A stretch of DNA of 64,000 nt from Pantoea cypripedii (lineage in GTDB: Bacteria > Pseudomonadota > Gammaproteobacteria > Enterobacterales > Enterobacteriaceae), in NCBI RefSeq assembly GCF_011395035.1, contig NZ_CP024768.1, positions 778,586 through 842,585 on the forward strand, read 5' to 3'. The notes under the pieces were generated by a model. The model made no database searches. It was given only the letters and a program-made list of their open reading frames with translations, and was not told the DNA's origin. Shown one piece after another: positions 56,992-64,000 of this stretch (the stretch's first letter is position 1; each line of letters starts with the position of its first letter). The position numbers and the translations under genes are program-made.

Positions 56992-58017
56992 ATGTCATCT
57001 ATTCGACTGGCTGATTTAGCCCAGCAGTTGGATGCAGAATTGCACGGAGATGGCGATATCGCCATCTCCGGCATTGCTTCTATGCAATCCGCCACAACTG
57101 GCCAAATCACTTTTCTTGCAAACAGCCGTTACCGCGAGCAGCTCGCCCAGGTTCAGGCTTCGGCCGTGGTGCTGACGGAAGCGGATCTGGAGTGGTGTAA
57201 TACGGCTGCGCTGGTGGTAAAAAATCCTTACCTGACTTACGCCCGCATGGCACAACTGCTGGACACCACGCCTCAGCCCGCGCAAAATATCGCGCCCAGC
57301 GCGGTGATCGACCCGACCGCGAAGCTGGGAAACAATGTATCGGTAGGCGCGAATGCGGTGATCGAGTCCGGTGTTGAACTGGGCGATGACGTCGTTATCG
57401 GTGCCGGATGTTTTGTAGGTAAGCAGACGCATATTGGTCGCGGTTCACGTTTGTGGGCTAACGTGACGATTTACCACGAAATCGAGATCGGTCAGGATTG
57501 TCTGATTCAATCGGGCACCGTCATTGGTGCGGATGGATTCGGATACGCCAACGATCGCGGCAATTGGGTGAAAATCCCCCAGCTGGGAACGGTGATAATC
57601 GGTGATCGGGTGGAAATTGGTGCCTGCACGACCATCGATCGCGGTGCGCTGGATAACACTCTGATCGGCAATGGTGTTATCATAGATAACCAGTGTCAGA
57701 TTGCACACAACGTTGTGATCGGCGATAACACCGCAGTTGCTGGTGGTGTGATCATGGCGGGTAGTCTGAAGATTGGTCGTTACTGTATGATTGGCGGCGC
57801 CAGCGTCATTAACGGGCATATGGAAATCTGTGACAAAGTGACCGTGACCGGAATGGGCATGGTAATGCGTCCGATCACAGAGCCTGGGGTATACTCTTCG
57901 GGTATTCCGTTGCAACCCAACAAAACCTGGCGTAAAACGGCAGCGCTGGTGATGAACATCGATGACATGAGCAAACGTCTCAAAGCCATCGAGCGTAAAG
58001 TCGGCAAAGACGACTGA
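56992..58017 (+). CDS. lpxD: UDP-3-O-(3-hydroxymyristoyl)glucosamine N-acyltransferase
   Basis: Third step of lipid A synthesis: transfers a second hydroxymyristoyl chain to nitrogen. 341 residues as in E. coli. N-terminal uridine-binding domain, then left-handed beta-helix (VGANAVIESGVELGDDVVIGAG) with the catalytic His region QIAHNVVIGDN near 237-247 and a C-terminal helical tail. ATG at 56992 starts 3 bp after the skp stop. Confidence 0.97.
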   Translation: MSSIRLADLAQQLDAELHGDGDIAISGIASMQSATTGQITFLANSRYREQLAQVQASAVVLTEADLEWCNTAALVVKNPYLTYARMAQLLDTTPQPAQNIAPSAVIDPTAKLGNNVSVGANAVIESGVELGDDVVIGAGCFVGKQTHIGRGSRLWANVTIYHEIEIGQDCLIQSGTVIGADGFGYANDRGNWVKIPQLGTVIIGDRVEIGACTTIDRGALDNTLIGNGVIIDNQCQIAHNVVIGDNTAVAGGVIMAGSLKIGRYCMIGGASVINGHMEICDKVTVTGMGMVMRPITEPGVYSSGIPLQPNKTWRKTAALVMNIDDMSKRLKAIERKVGKDD

Positions 58018-58133
58018 CGCCATCCCGCGAGACCCGCTTCATAATAAGTAGCGTACCTTCTTACCACCTCAGGAGCCTTTTGAGGAAGTGCAGCAGGTAT
58101 CGCAAAGAAGCGAAACGCCACCGAACTGATTTG

Positions 58134-58169
58134 CGGCCTGCAGATGATCATTTTGATCGATGCAGGCCG
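58134..58169 (+). other. structured lpxD-fabZ intergenic region
   Basis: CGGCCTGCA / TGCAGGCCG nine-base stem with an inner GATCA-TTT-TGATC stem, in a 195-bp gap; a weaker CCTCA / TGAGG hairpin lies at about 58067-58085. The neighbouring genes in this operon are otherwise 3-12 bp apart. It is followed by TGTTATTG, not a strong T-run. A mild terminator or a processing site is possible. Confidence 0.55.
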
Positions 58170-58212
58170 TGTTATTGTTGCCATCAGATTTTTTTAGGAC
58201 AGGAAGAGTATT

Positions 58213-58668
58213 TTGACTACTGAAACGCATACTCTGAAAATTGAAGAGATTTTAGAATTGCTGCCGCACCGCTATCCATTTCTGCTGGTTGACCGCGTGC
58301 TGGAGTTTGAAGAGCATAAATATTTGCGTGCGGTGAAGAACGTTTCCGTTAACGAACCGTTTTTCCAGGGACACTTCCCTGGTAAACCGATTTTCCCAGG
58401 CGTATTGATCCTGGAAGCAATGGCGCAGGCGACGGGCATTCTGGCGTTTAAAAGCGTTGGAAAACTGGAACCGGGCGAACTTTACTACTTCGCAGGTATT
58501 GATGAAGCTCGTTTCAAGCGTCCGGTCGTTCCGGGCGATCAGATGATCATGGAAGTCACTTTCGAGAAAACCCGCCGTGGTCTTACTCGCTTCAAAGGTG
58601 TTGCTACCGTAGACGGTAAAATTGTCTGTGAAGCGACCATGATGTGTGCCCGTAGCCGGGAGGCATAA
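58213..58668 (+). CDS. fabZ: 3-hydroxyacyl-[acyl-carrier-protein] dehydratase FabZ
   Basis: Dehydrates hydroxyacyl-ACP in fatty acid elongation and competes with LpxA for hydroxymyristoyl-ACP. 151 residues, hot-dog fold, active site in EPFFQGHFPGKPIFPGVLILEAMAQ (His54/Glu68 type). The start is TTG at 58213 (M-T-T-E-T-H-T-L-K-I-E-E) with AGGAAG 9 bases ahead, as in E. coli. 3 bp to lpxA. Confidence 0.97.
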   Translation: MTTETHTLKIEEILELLPHRYPFLLVDRVLEFEEHKYLRAVKNVSVNEPFFQGHFPGKPIFPGVLILEAMAQATGILAFKSVGKLEPGELYYFAGIDEARFKRPVVPGDQMIMEVTFEKTRRGLTRFKGVATVDGKIVCEATMMCARSREA

Positions 58669-58671
58669 TTA

Positions 58672-59460
58672 GTGATTGATTCAACCGCCAACATCCATCC
58701 CAGTTCTGTTATTGAAGAGGGTGCCGTAATCGGTGCCAATGTTCACATCGGTCCCTTTTGCTTTATTGGTGCCAACGTGGAAATTGGTGAAGGTACGGTG
58801 CTTAAATCGCACGTGGTGGTGAATGGCCATACGCGTATCGGTAAAGATAATCAGATCTATCAGTTTGCTTCCATTGGTGAAGTGAACCAGGACCTGAAAT
58901 ATGCCGGTGAGCCGACTCGCGTGGAAATTGGCGATCGCAATCGCATCCGCGAAAGCGTCACTATTCACCGTGGAACGGTGCAGGGTGGCGGTTTGACAAA
59001 AGTCGGTAGTGACAATTTGCTGATGGTGAATGCCCATATCGCACATGACTGTGTGATTGGTAATCGCTGCATTTTCGCCAACAACGCCACGCTGGGTGGC
59101 CATGTCACCGTTGATGATTTTGCGATCATTGGTGGTATGACCGCCGTTCATCAGTGGTGCACCATTGGCGCACACGTGATGGTTGGTGGTTGTTCTGGCG
59201 TAGCTCAGGATATTCCTCCTTATGTCATCGCGCAGGGTAACCATGCGACGCCTTTTGGTATCAATATCGAAGGCCTGAAGCGTCGTGGTTTCAGCAAAGA
59301 AGCACTGCATGCGATTCGCAATGCCTACAAATTGTTGTATCGCAGCGATAAAACGCTGGAAGAAGCCAAGCCGGAAATTGAAGCACTGGCAAAAGCTCAC
59401 AGCGAAGTGCAGCCTTTCTATGACTTCTTTGCCCGTTCTACCCGTGGGTTGATTCGTTAA
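58672..59460 (+). CDS. lpxA: UDP-N-acetylglucosamine acyltransferase
   Basis: First step of lipid A synthesis: moves hydroxymyristate from ACP to UDP-GlcNAc. 262 residues as in E. coli. Left-handed beta-helix of hexapeptide repeats; the catalytic His125 region is NAHIAHDCVIGN. Start is GTG at 58672 (M-I-D-S-T-A-N-I-H-P), with GGAGG 12 bases ahead. Trimeric. Ends 3 bp before lpxB. Confidence 0.97.
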   Translation: MIDSTANIHPSSVIEEGAVIGANVHIGPFCFIGANVEIGEGTVLKSHVVVNGHTRIGKDNQIYQFASIGEVNQDLKYAGEPTRVEIGDRNRIRESVTIHRGTVQGGGLTKVGSDNLLMVNAHIAHDCVIGNRCIFANNATLGGHVTVDDFAIIGGMTAVHQWCTIGAHVMVGGCSGVAQDIPPYVIAQGNHATPFGINIEGLKRRGFSKEALHAIRNAYKLLYRSDKTLEEAKPEIEALAKAHSEVQPFYDFFARSTRGLIR

Positions 59461-59463
59461 TCC

Positions 59464-60612
59464 ATGTCAGTGCGTCCCCTGACTATTGCCCTGGTCGCCG
59501 GAGAAACCTCCGGCGATATTCTTGGTGCCGGACTCATCCGCGCGTTAAAGGCGCGCCATCCTGATGCGCGTTTTGTTGGTGTTGCGGGTCCGCGTATGCA
59601 AGCTGAAGGTTGCGAAGCCTGGTATGAGATGGAAGAACTGGCGGTGATGGGCATTGTTGAAGTGCTGGAACGTCTGCCACGCTTGCTGAAAATCCGTCGC
59701 GACCTGACGCAGCGCTTCACTGAACTGCAACCGGACGTGTTTGTTGGTATCGATGCACCAGATTTTAATATTACGCTGGAAGGCCGCCTGAAGCGTGCTG
59801 GCATCCGTACCATCCATTATGTCAGCCCGTCAGTGTGGGCCTGGCGTCAAAAACGTGTCTTTAAAATTGGTCGTAACACCAATCTGGTGCTGGCATTCCT
59901 GCCGTTTGAAAAAGCCTTCTACGATCGTTTCAACGTGCCATGCCGTTTTATCGGGCATACCATGGCGGATGCCATGCCAATGCAACCCGATAAGCTGGCG
60001 GCGCGGCGTGATTTAGGTATTGCCGACGATGCGATTTGCCTCGGCCTGCTGCCGGGTAGCCGTGGTGCGGAAGTCGAAATGCTGAGCGCCGATTTTCTGC
60101 GAGCTGCGCAGCTGCTGCGCCAGCGCTATCCGACTCTGGAAATTGTGGTGCCGCTGGTTAACGCCAAACGACGCGAACAATTCGAACAGATCAAAGCCGA
60201 GGTTGCCCCCGAGCTGCCGATGCATCTGCTCGACGGTAAAGGCCGTGAGGCGATGATCGCCAGCGATGCGGCGATTCTGGCATCCGGGACGGCGGCACTG
60301 GAATGCATGCTGGCAAAATGTCCGATGGTGGTAGGTTATCGTATGAAACCCTTCACTTTCTGGCTGGCGAAACGGCTGGTGAAAACCCCCTATGTTTCAT
60401 TGCCAAATTTGCTCGCGGGACGTGAACTGGTGAAGGAGTTGTTGCAGGATGAGTGCCAGCCGGAGGCATTGGCCGCCGCACTGGAACCCTTGCTGCATGC
60501 TGGCCCGGAGCGTGATGCGTTGCTCAGTACCTTTAACGAGCTACATGCACAGATTCGCTGGAATGCCGACGAGCAGGCCGCGGATGCTGTATTGGAGATT
60601 GCCCATGGCTGA
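59464..60612 (+). CDS. lpxB: lipid-A-disaccharide synthase
   Basis: GT19 glycosyltransferase joining lipid X and UDP-diacylglucosamine to the disaccharide precursor at the inner membrane. 382 residues. VAGETSGDILGAGL near 12-25, FVGIDAPDFNITLEG and YVSPSVWAWRQKRVFKI mid-protein, and the nucleotide-sugar motif LLPGSRGAEVE near 198-208. ATG at 59464 is preferred; 3 bp after lpxA. Its stop overlaps rnhB by 8 bp. Confidence 0.97.
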   Translation: MSVRPLTIALVAGETSGDILGAGLIRALKARHPDARFVGVAGPRMQAEGCEAWYEMEELAVMGIVEVLERLPRLLKIRRDLTQRFTELQPDVFVGIDAPDFNITLEGRLKRAGIRTIHYVSPSVWAWRQKRVFKIGRNTNLVLAFLPFEKAFYDRFNVPCRFIGHTMADAMPMQPDKLAARRDLGIADDAICLGLLPGSRGAEVEMLSADFLRAAQLLRQRYPTLEIVVPLVNAKRREQFEQIKAEVAPELPMHLLDGKGREAMIASDAAILASGTAALECMLAKCPMVVGYRMKPFTFWLAKRLVKTPYVSLPNLLAGRELVKELLQDECQPEALAAALEPLLHAGPERDALLSTFNELHAQIRWNADEQAADAVLEIAHG

Positions 60613-61231
60613 GTTTATTTATCCGGATGCGCGTTTGATTGCGGGTGTTGACGAAGTGGGACGCGGTCCGTTGGTGGGGGCGGTAGTGACTGCCGCGGTG
60701 ATCCTCGATCCGGCAAAACCGATCGTGGGTCTGGCCGACTCCAAAAAACTGTCAGAAAAACGTCGTCTGGCGTTGTATGAAGAGATCAAAGAGAAAGCGC
60801 TGGCGTGGAGCCTGGGGCGCGCCGAACCGGAAGAGATCGATCAGATCAACATCCTGCACGCCACGATGCTGGCGATGCAGCGCGCGGTTGCTGGTTTAGC
60901 GCTGGTACCCGATTTTGTACTGATCGACGGCAATCGTTGCCCGGCGTTGCCGATGCCTGCGCAGGCCGTGGTCAAAGGGGATAGCCTGGTGGCGGAGATT
61001 AGCGCTGCGTCGATCCTGGCCAAAGTGACGCGCGATCGTGAAATGGCCGAGCTGGATCTGCTGTTCCCGCAGTATGGTTTTGCACAGCACAAGGGTTATC
61101 CTACGGCGCTGCACATGGAAAAACTCACCCAGCATGGTGTCACACCCCATCACCGTCGCAGTTTTGCGCCGGTACGCAACGCCCTGATTGATGCCGACGT
61201 GCTGGCCGCGCGTCAGCCGACTACGCTTTAA
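60605..61231 (+). CDS. rnhB: ribonuclease HII
   Basis: Removes single ribonucleotides from DNA duplexes and RNA of RNA-DNA hybrids. 208 residues from ATG 60605. Metal ligands: IAGVDEVGRGPLVG with Asp16/Glu17, VLIDGN and the late KVTRDREM. The longer frame from 60449 lies inside lpxB. It overlaps lpxB by 8 bp and is 31 bp before dnaE. Confidence 0.97.
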   Translation: MAEFIYPDARLIAGVDEVGRGPLVGAVVTAAVILDPAKPIVGLADSKKLSEKRRLALYEEIKEKALAWSLGRAEPEEIDQINILHATMLAMQRAVAGLALVPDFVLIDGNRCPALPMPAQAVVKGDSLVAEISAASILAKVTRDREMAELDLLFPQYGFAQHKGYPTALHMEKLTQHGVTPHHRRSFAPVRNALIDADVLAARQPTTL

Positions 61232-61262
61232 TAGCCTGACACTGTTTTAACCGGAAACTGAT

Positions 61263-64000
61263 ATGGCTGAACCTCGTTTTATACATCTGCGTGTCCACAG
61301 TGACTACTCAATGGTTGATGGCCTGGCGAAGACCGGGCCGCTGGTAAAAAAAGCGGCCTCATTAGGTATGCCCGCCATTGCCATTACTGATTTTACCAAC
61401 CTGTGTGGGCTGGTGAAGTTCTATGGCACAGCGCATGGTGCCGGGGTGAAACCGATTATCGGTGCTGATTTTAACGTTGCCAGTGAGCTGATGGGTGATG
61501 AGCTCTCTCAGCTCACCGTGCTGGCCGCCAACAACGACGGTTATCAGAACCTGACGTTGCTGATTTCACGTGCTTATCAGCGAGGTTACGGCTTTGCTGG
61601 CCCGGTGATTGATCGTGACTGGCTGGTTGAGCATCAGGAAGGTTTGATCCTGCTTTCCGGTGGTCGCCGTGGTGATGTAGGACGTAGCTTGCTGCGCGGT
61701 AACAATGCGCTGGTGGCACAGTGTCTGGCGTTTTATCAACAACACTTCCCCGATCGCTACTACCTCGAACTGACGCGCACGGGTCGCCCGGATGAAGAAG
61801 CCTATCTGCACTCCGCAATCGAACTGGCGATAGCGCAAGGCGTGCCGGTGGTGGCGACCAATGAAGTTTGCTTCCTGAATGAAGACGATTTTGACGCACA
61901 CGAGATTCGTGTGGCGATCCACGACGGGTTTACGCTGGACGATCCTAAGCGCCCGCGTAACTACAGCCCTCAGCAATATATGCGTAGCGAAGCGGAAATG
62001 TGCGAGTTGTTCTCGGACATCCCGGAAGCGCTGGAAAATAGCGTAGAAATTGCTAAGCGTTGTAACGTGACGGTGCGTCTCGGTGAATACTTCCTGCCGC
62101 AGTTCCCTACCGGCGATATGACCACCGAAGACTTCCTGGTGATGAAATCTCGCGAAGGCCTGGAAGAACGCCTGGAATTCCTGTTTCCCGATCCGCAAGT
62201 TCGCGCGGAGAAGCGGCCGGAATATGATGAGCGTCTGGAGATTGAACTCAACGTTATCAACCAGATGGGGTTCCCCGGTTACTTCCTGATCGTCATGGAG
62301 TTTATCAAGTGGTCGAAAGATAACGGCGTGCCTGTGGGGCCGGGACGTGGTTCCGGTGCCGGTTCGCTGGTGGCCTATGCGCTGAAAATCACTGACCTTG
62401 ATCCGCTTGAGTTTGACCTGCTGTTCGAACGTTTCCTTAACCCGGAACGTGTGTCGATGCCTGACTTTGACGTCGACTTCTGCATGGAAAAACGCGATCA
62501 GGTCATCGATCATGTCGCGGAAATGTATGGTCGTGACGCCGTATCGCAGATCATTACTTTCGGAACGATGGCAGCGAAAGCGGTTATCCGTGACGTAGGC
62601 CGCGTGCTGGGCCATCCCTATGGTTTCGTCGATCGCATCTCCAAACTGGTGCCGCCCGATCCGGGCATGACGCTGGAAAAAGCCTTTGCTGCCGAACCGC
62701 AACTGCCGGAAATCTACGAGGCTGATGAAGAGGTTAAGGCGCTGATCGATATGGCGCGTAAGCTGGAAGGCGTAACGCGTAACGCGGGTAAACATGCCGG
62801 TGGCGTGGTGATCGCGCCGACCAAAATCACCGATTTTTCCCCGTTGTACTGCGATGAAAACGGCAATCATCCGGTGACGCAGTTTGATAAGAATGATGTG
62901 GAATACGCGGGTCTGGTGAAGTTTGACTTCCTCGGCCTGCGAACGCTCACCATTATCGACTGGGCGCTGAAGATGATAAACCCGCGCCGTGAGAAGCAGG
63001 GGCTGGAACCGATTGATATCGCTGCCATTCCGCTCGATGACAAAAAGAGTTTTGACATGCTGCAACGCGCGGAAACCACCGCGGTGTTCCAGCTTGAATC
63101 GCGCGGCATGAAGGATCTGATCAAACGTCTGAAGCCGGACTGCTTCGAAGACATGATCGCTCTGGTGGCTTTGTTCCGTCCTGGTCCGTTGCAGTCTGGC
63201 ATGGTGGATAACTTTATCGACCGTAAACACGGGCGTGAAGCGATCTCTTATCCGGATATTGAGTGGCAGCACGAGTCGCTGCAACCGGTACTGGAACCCA
63301 CCTATGGCATCATTCTTTACCAGGAACAGGTAATGCAGATCGCCCAGGTGCTGTCCGGTTACACCCTCGGTGGCGCAGATATGTTGCGTCGTGCGATGGG
63401 TAAAAAGAAACCGGAAGAGATGGCGAAGCAGCGCTCGGTGTTCCAGGAAGGCGCGGAGAAAATGGGCGTCAACGGCGAGCTGGCGATGAAGATCTTCGAC
63501 CTGGTAGAGAAATTCGCCGGTTATGGTTTCAACAAATCGCACTCCGCTGCTTACGCACTGGTGTCTTACCAAACGCTGTGGCTGAAAGCGCACTACCCGG
63601 CTGAGTTTATGGCAGCGGTGATGACCGCTGATATGGATAACACCGAAAAAGTGGTGGGACTGGTGGATGAGTGCTGGCGTATGGGCCTCAAGGTTCTGCC
63701 GCCGGATATCAACGCCGGGCTGTACCCGTTCCATGTCAACGATGACGGTGAGATTGTTTACGGCATCGGTGCGATCAAAGGCGTGGGTGAAGGCCCGATC
63801 GAAGCGATCCTTGAAGCGCGTAATCGCGATGGTTACTTCAAAGAACTTTTCGATCTCTGTGCGCGTACCGATACCAAAAAGATCAACCGCCGCGTGATGG
63901 AAAAACTGATCATGTCCGGGGCGTTCGATCGCTTAGGCCCGCATCGTGCCGCGTTGATGAGCTCGCTTGGCGATGCGCTGAAAGCGGCCGATCAGCACGC
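61263..64000 (+). CDS. dnaE: DNA polymerase III alpha subunit, 3' edge cut
   Basis: Catalytic replicase subunit. The first 912 codons are in the window, about 79% of the E. coli length (1160); the frame stays open to the last base. PHP domain at the start (FIHLRVHSDYSMVDGLAKT), GPGRGSGAGSLVAYAL in the palm, catalytic Asp401 and Asp403 in MPDFDVDFCM, RNAGKHAGGVVI and FGYGFNKSHSAAYA-type segment (FAGYGFNKSHSAAYALVSY) following. ATG at 61263 with CCGGA upstream. A 722-codon open frame on the opposite strand is a shadow of this gene. Confidence 0.98.
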   Translation, partial: MAEPRFIHLRVHSDYSMVDGLAKTGPLVKKAASLGMPAIAITDFTNLCGLVKFYGTAHGAGVKPIIGADFNVASELMGDELSQLTVLAANNDGYQNLTLLISRAYQRGYGFAGPVIDRDWLVEHQEGLILLSGGRRGDVGRSLLRGNNALVAQCLAFYQQHFPDRYYLELTRTGRPDEEAYLHSAIELAIAQGVPVVATNEVCFLNEDDFDAHEIRVAIHDGFTLDDPKRPRNYSPQQYMRSEAEMCELFSDIPEALENSVEIAKRCNVTVRLGEYFLPQFPTGDMTTEDFLVMKSREGLEERLEFLFPDPQVRAEKRPEYDERLEIELNVINQMGFPGYFLIVMEFIKWSKDNGVPVGPGRGSGAGSLVAYALKITDLDPLEFDLLFERFLNPERVSMPDFDVDFCMEKRDQVIDHVAEMYGRDAVSQIITFGTMAAKAVIRDVGRVLGHPYGFVDRISKLVPPDPGMTLEKAFAAEPQLPEIYEADEEVKALIDMARKLEGVTRNAGKHAGGVVIAPTKITDFSPLYCDENGNHPVTQFDKNDVEYAGLVKFDFLGLRTLTIIDWALKMINPRREKQGLEPIDIAAIPLDDKKSFDMLQRAETTAVFQLESRGMKDLIKRLKPDCFEDMIALVALFRPGPLQSGMVDNFIDRKHGREAISYPDIEWQHESLQPVLEPTYGIILYQEQVMQIAQVLSGYTLGGADMLRRAMGKKKPEEMAKQRSVFQEGAEKMGVNGELAMKIFDLVEKFAGYGFNKSHSAAYALVSYQTLWLKAHYPAEFMAAVMTADMDNTEKVVGLVDECWRMGLKVLPPDINAGLYPFHVNDDGEIVYGIGAIKGVGEGPIEAILEARNRDGYFKELFDLCARTDTKKINRRVMEKLIMSGAFDRLGPHRAALMSSLGDALKAADQH

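Noticed and set aside
61566..63734. 722-codon open frame on the minus strand
   Set aside because: It is antisense to dnaE, has no ribosome site, and is His/Arg/Gln-rich, as expected of a shadow of a GC-skewed, highly expressed gene.
1..64000. CRISPR array, tRNA, rRNA, insertion sequence or prophage
   Set aside because: No regularly spaced repeats, cloverleaf candidates, transposase or integrase ORFs, or phage genes were seen on either strand.

Overview
The window is chromosomal DNA of an Enterobacterales bacterium, most likely Erwiniaceae and Pantoea-like. The block from speED to dnaE follows the order of the Escherichia coli chromosome around minutes 2.7-4.5, and the proteins are close to the E. 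coli ones, but several loci differ. Intergenic regions carry a REP-like palindrome family. The genus is an inference from layout and sequence feel and was not tested by a search. Apart from an AT-rich stretch at about 3.1-4.85 kb, base composition looks even and moderately GC-rich.

Layout. 1-3012: end of a sugar-acid catabolic operon (DUF1537 kinase, PdxA2-type dehydrogenase, DeoR regulator). 3164-4586: a ferric-reductase-like flavocytochrome and a 31-residue membrane ORF behind it, on the minus strand. 4849-7012: speE-speD (spermidine synthesis) and yacC. 7129-8811: CueR-type promoter and cueO. 8808-10088: a PLP enzyme of the Cys/Met family where E. coli has gcd. 10257-12715: hpt and the yadGH ABC exporter. 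12791-16840: panD-panC-panB (pantothenate), folK and pcnB, with pcnB starting at ATT. 16880-22330: gluQ, dksA, sfsA, thpR, hrpB. 22427-31014: mrcB and the ferrichrome operon fhuACDB behind a Fur-box-like site. 31050-36371: hemL, erpA, a small secreted cysteine protein, btuF, mtnN, dgt. 36427-40976: degP behind a sigma-E-type promoter, cdaR fused translationally to an alginate-lyase-family gene, yaeH. 41253-45760: dapD, a REPIN-like element, glnD, map. 45880-49421: rpsB-tsf, pyrH, frr. 49559-64000: dxr, ispU, cdsA, rseP, bamA, skp, lpxD, fabZ, lpxA, lpxB, rnhB and the first four fifths of dnaE.

How the genes work together. The right-hand third is the envelope and replication superoperon: isoprenoid carrier (dxr, ispU), phospholipid (cdsA), stress proteolysis (rseP), outer-membrane assembly (bamA, skp), lipid A (lpxD, lpxA, lpxB) and fatty acid supply (fabZ), ending in rnhB and dnaE. 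Iron and metal handling recurs: fhuACDB, the reductase, erpA, cueO. Most of the window is core genome. The accessory or unexpected parts are the reductase with its small partner ORF, the PLP enzyme at the gcd locus, the secreted small protein after erpA, and the cdaR-lyase pair. No rRNA, tRNA, CRISPR array, insertion sequence, prophage or plasmid feature was seen.
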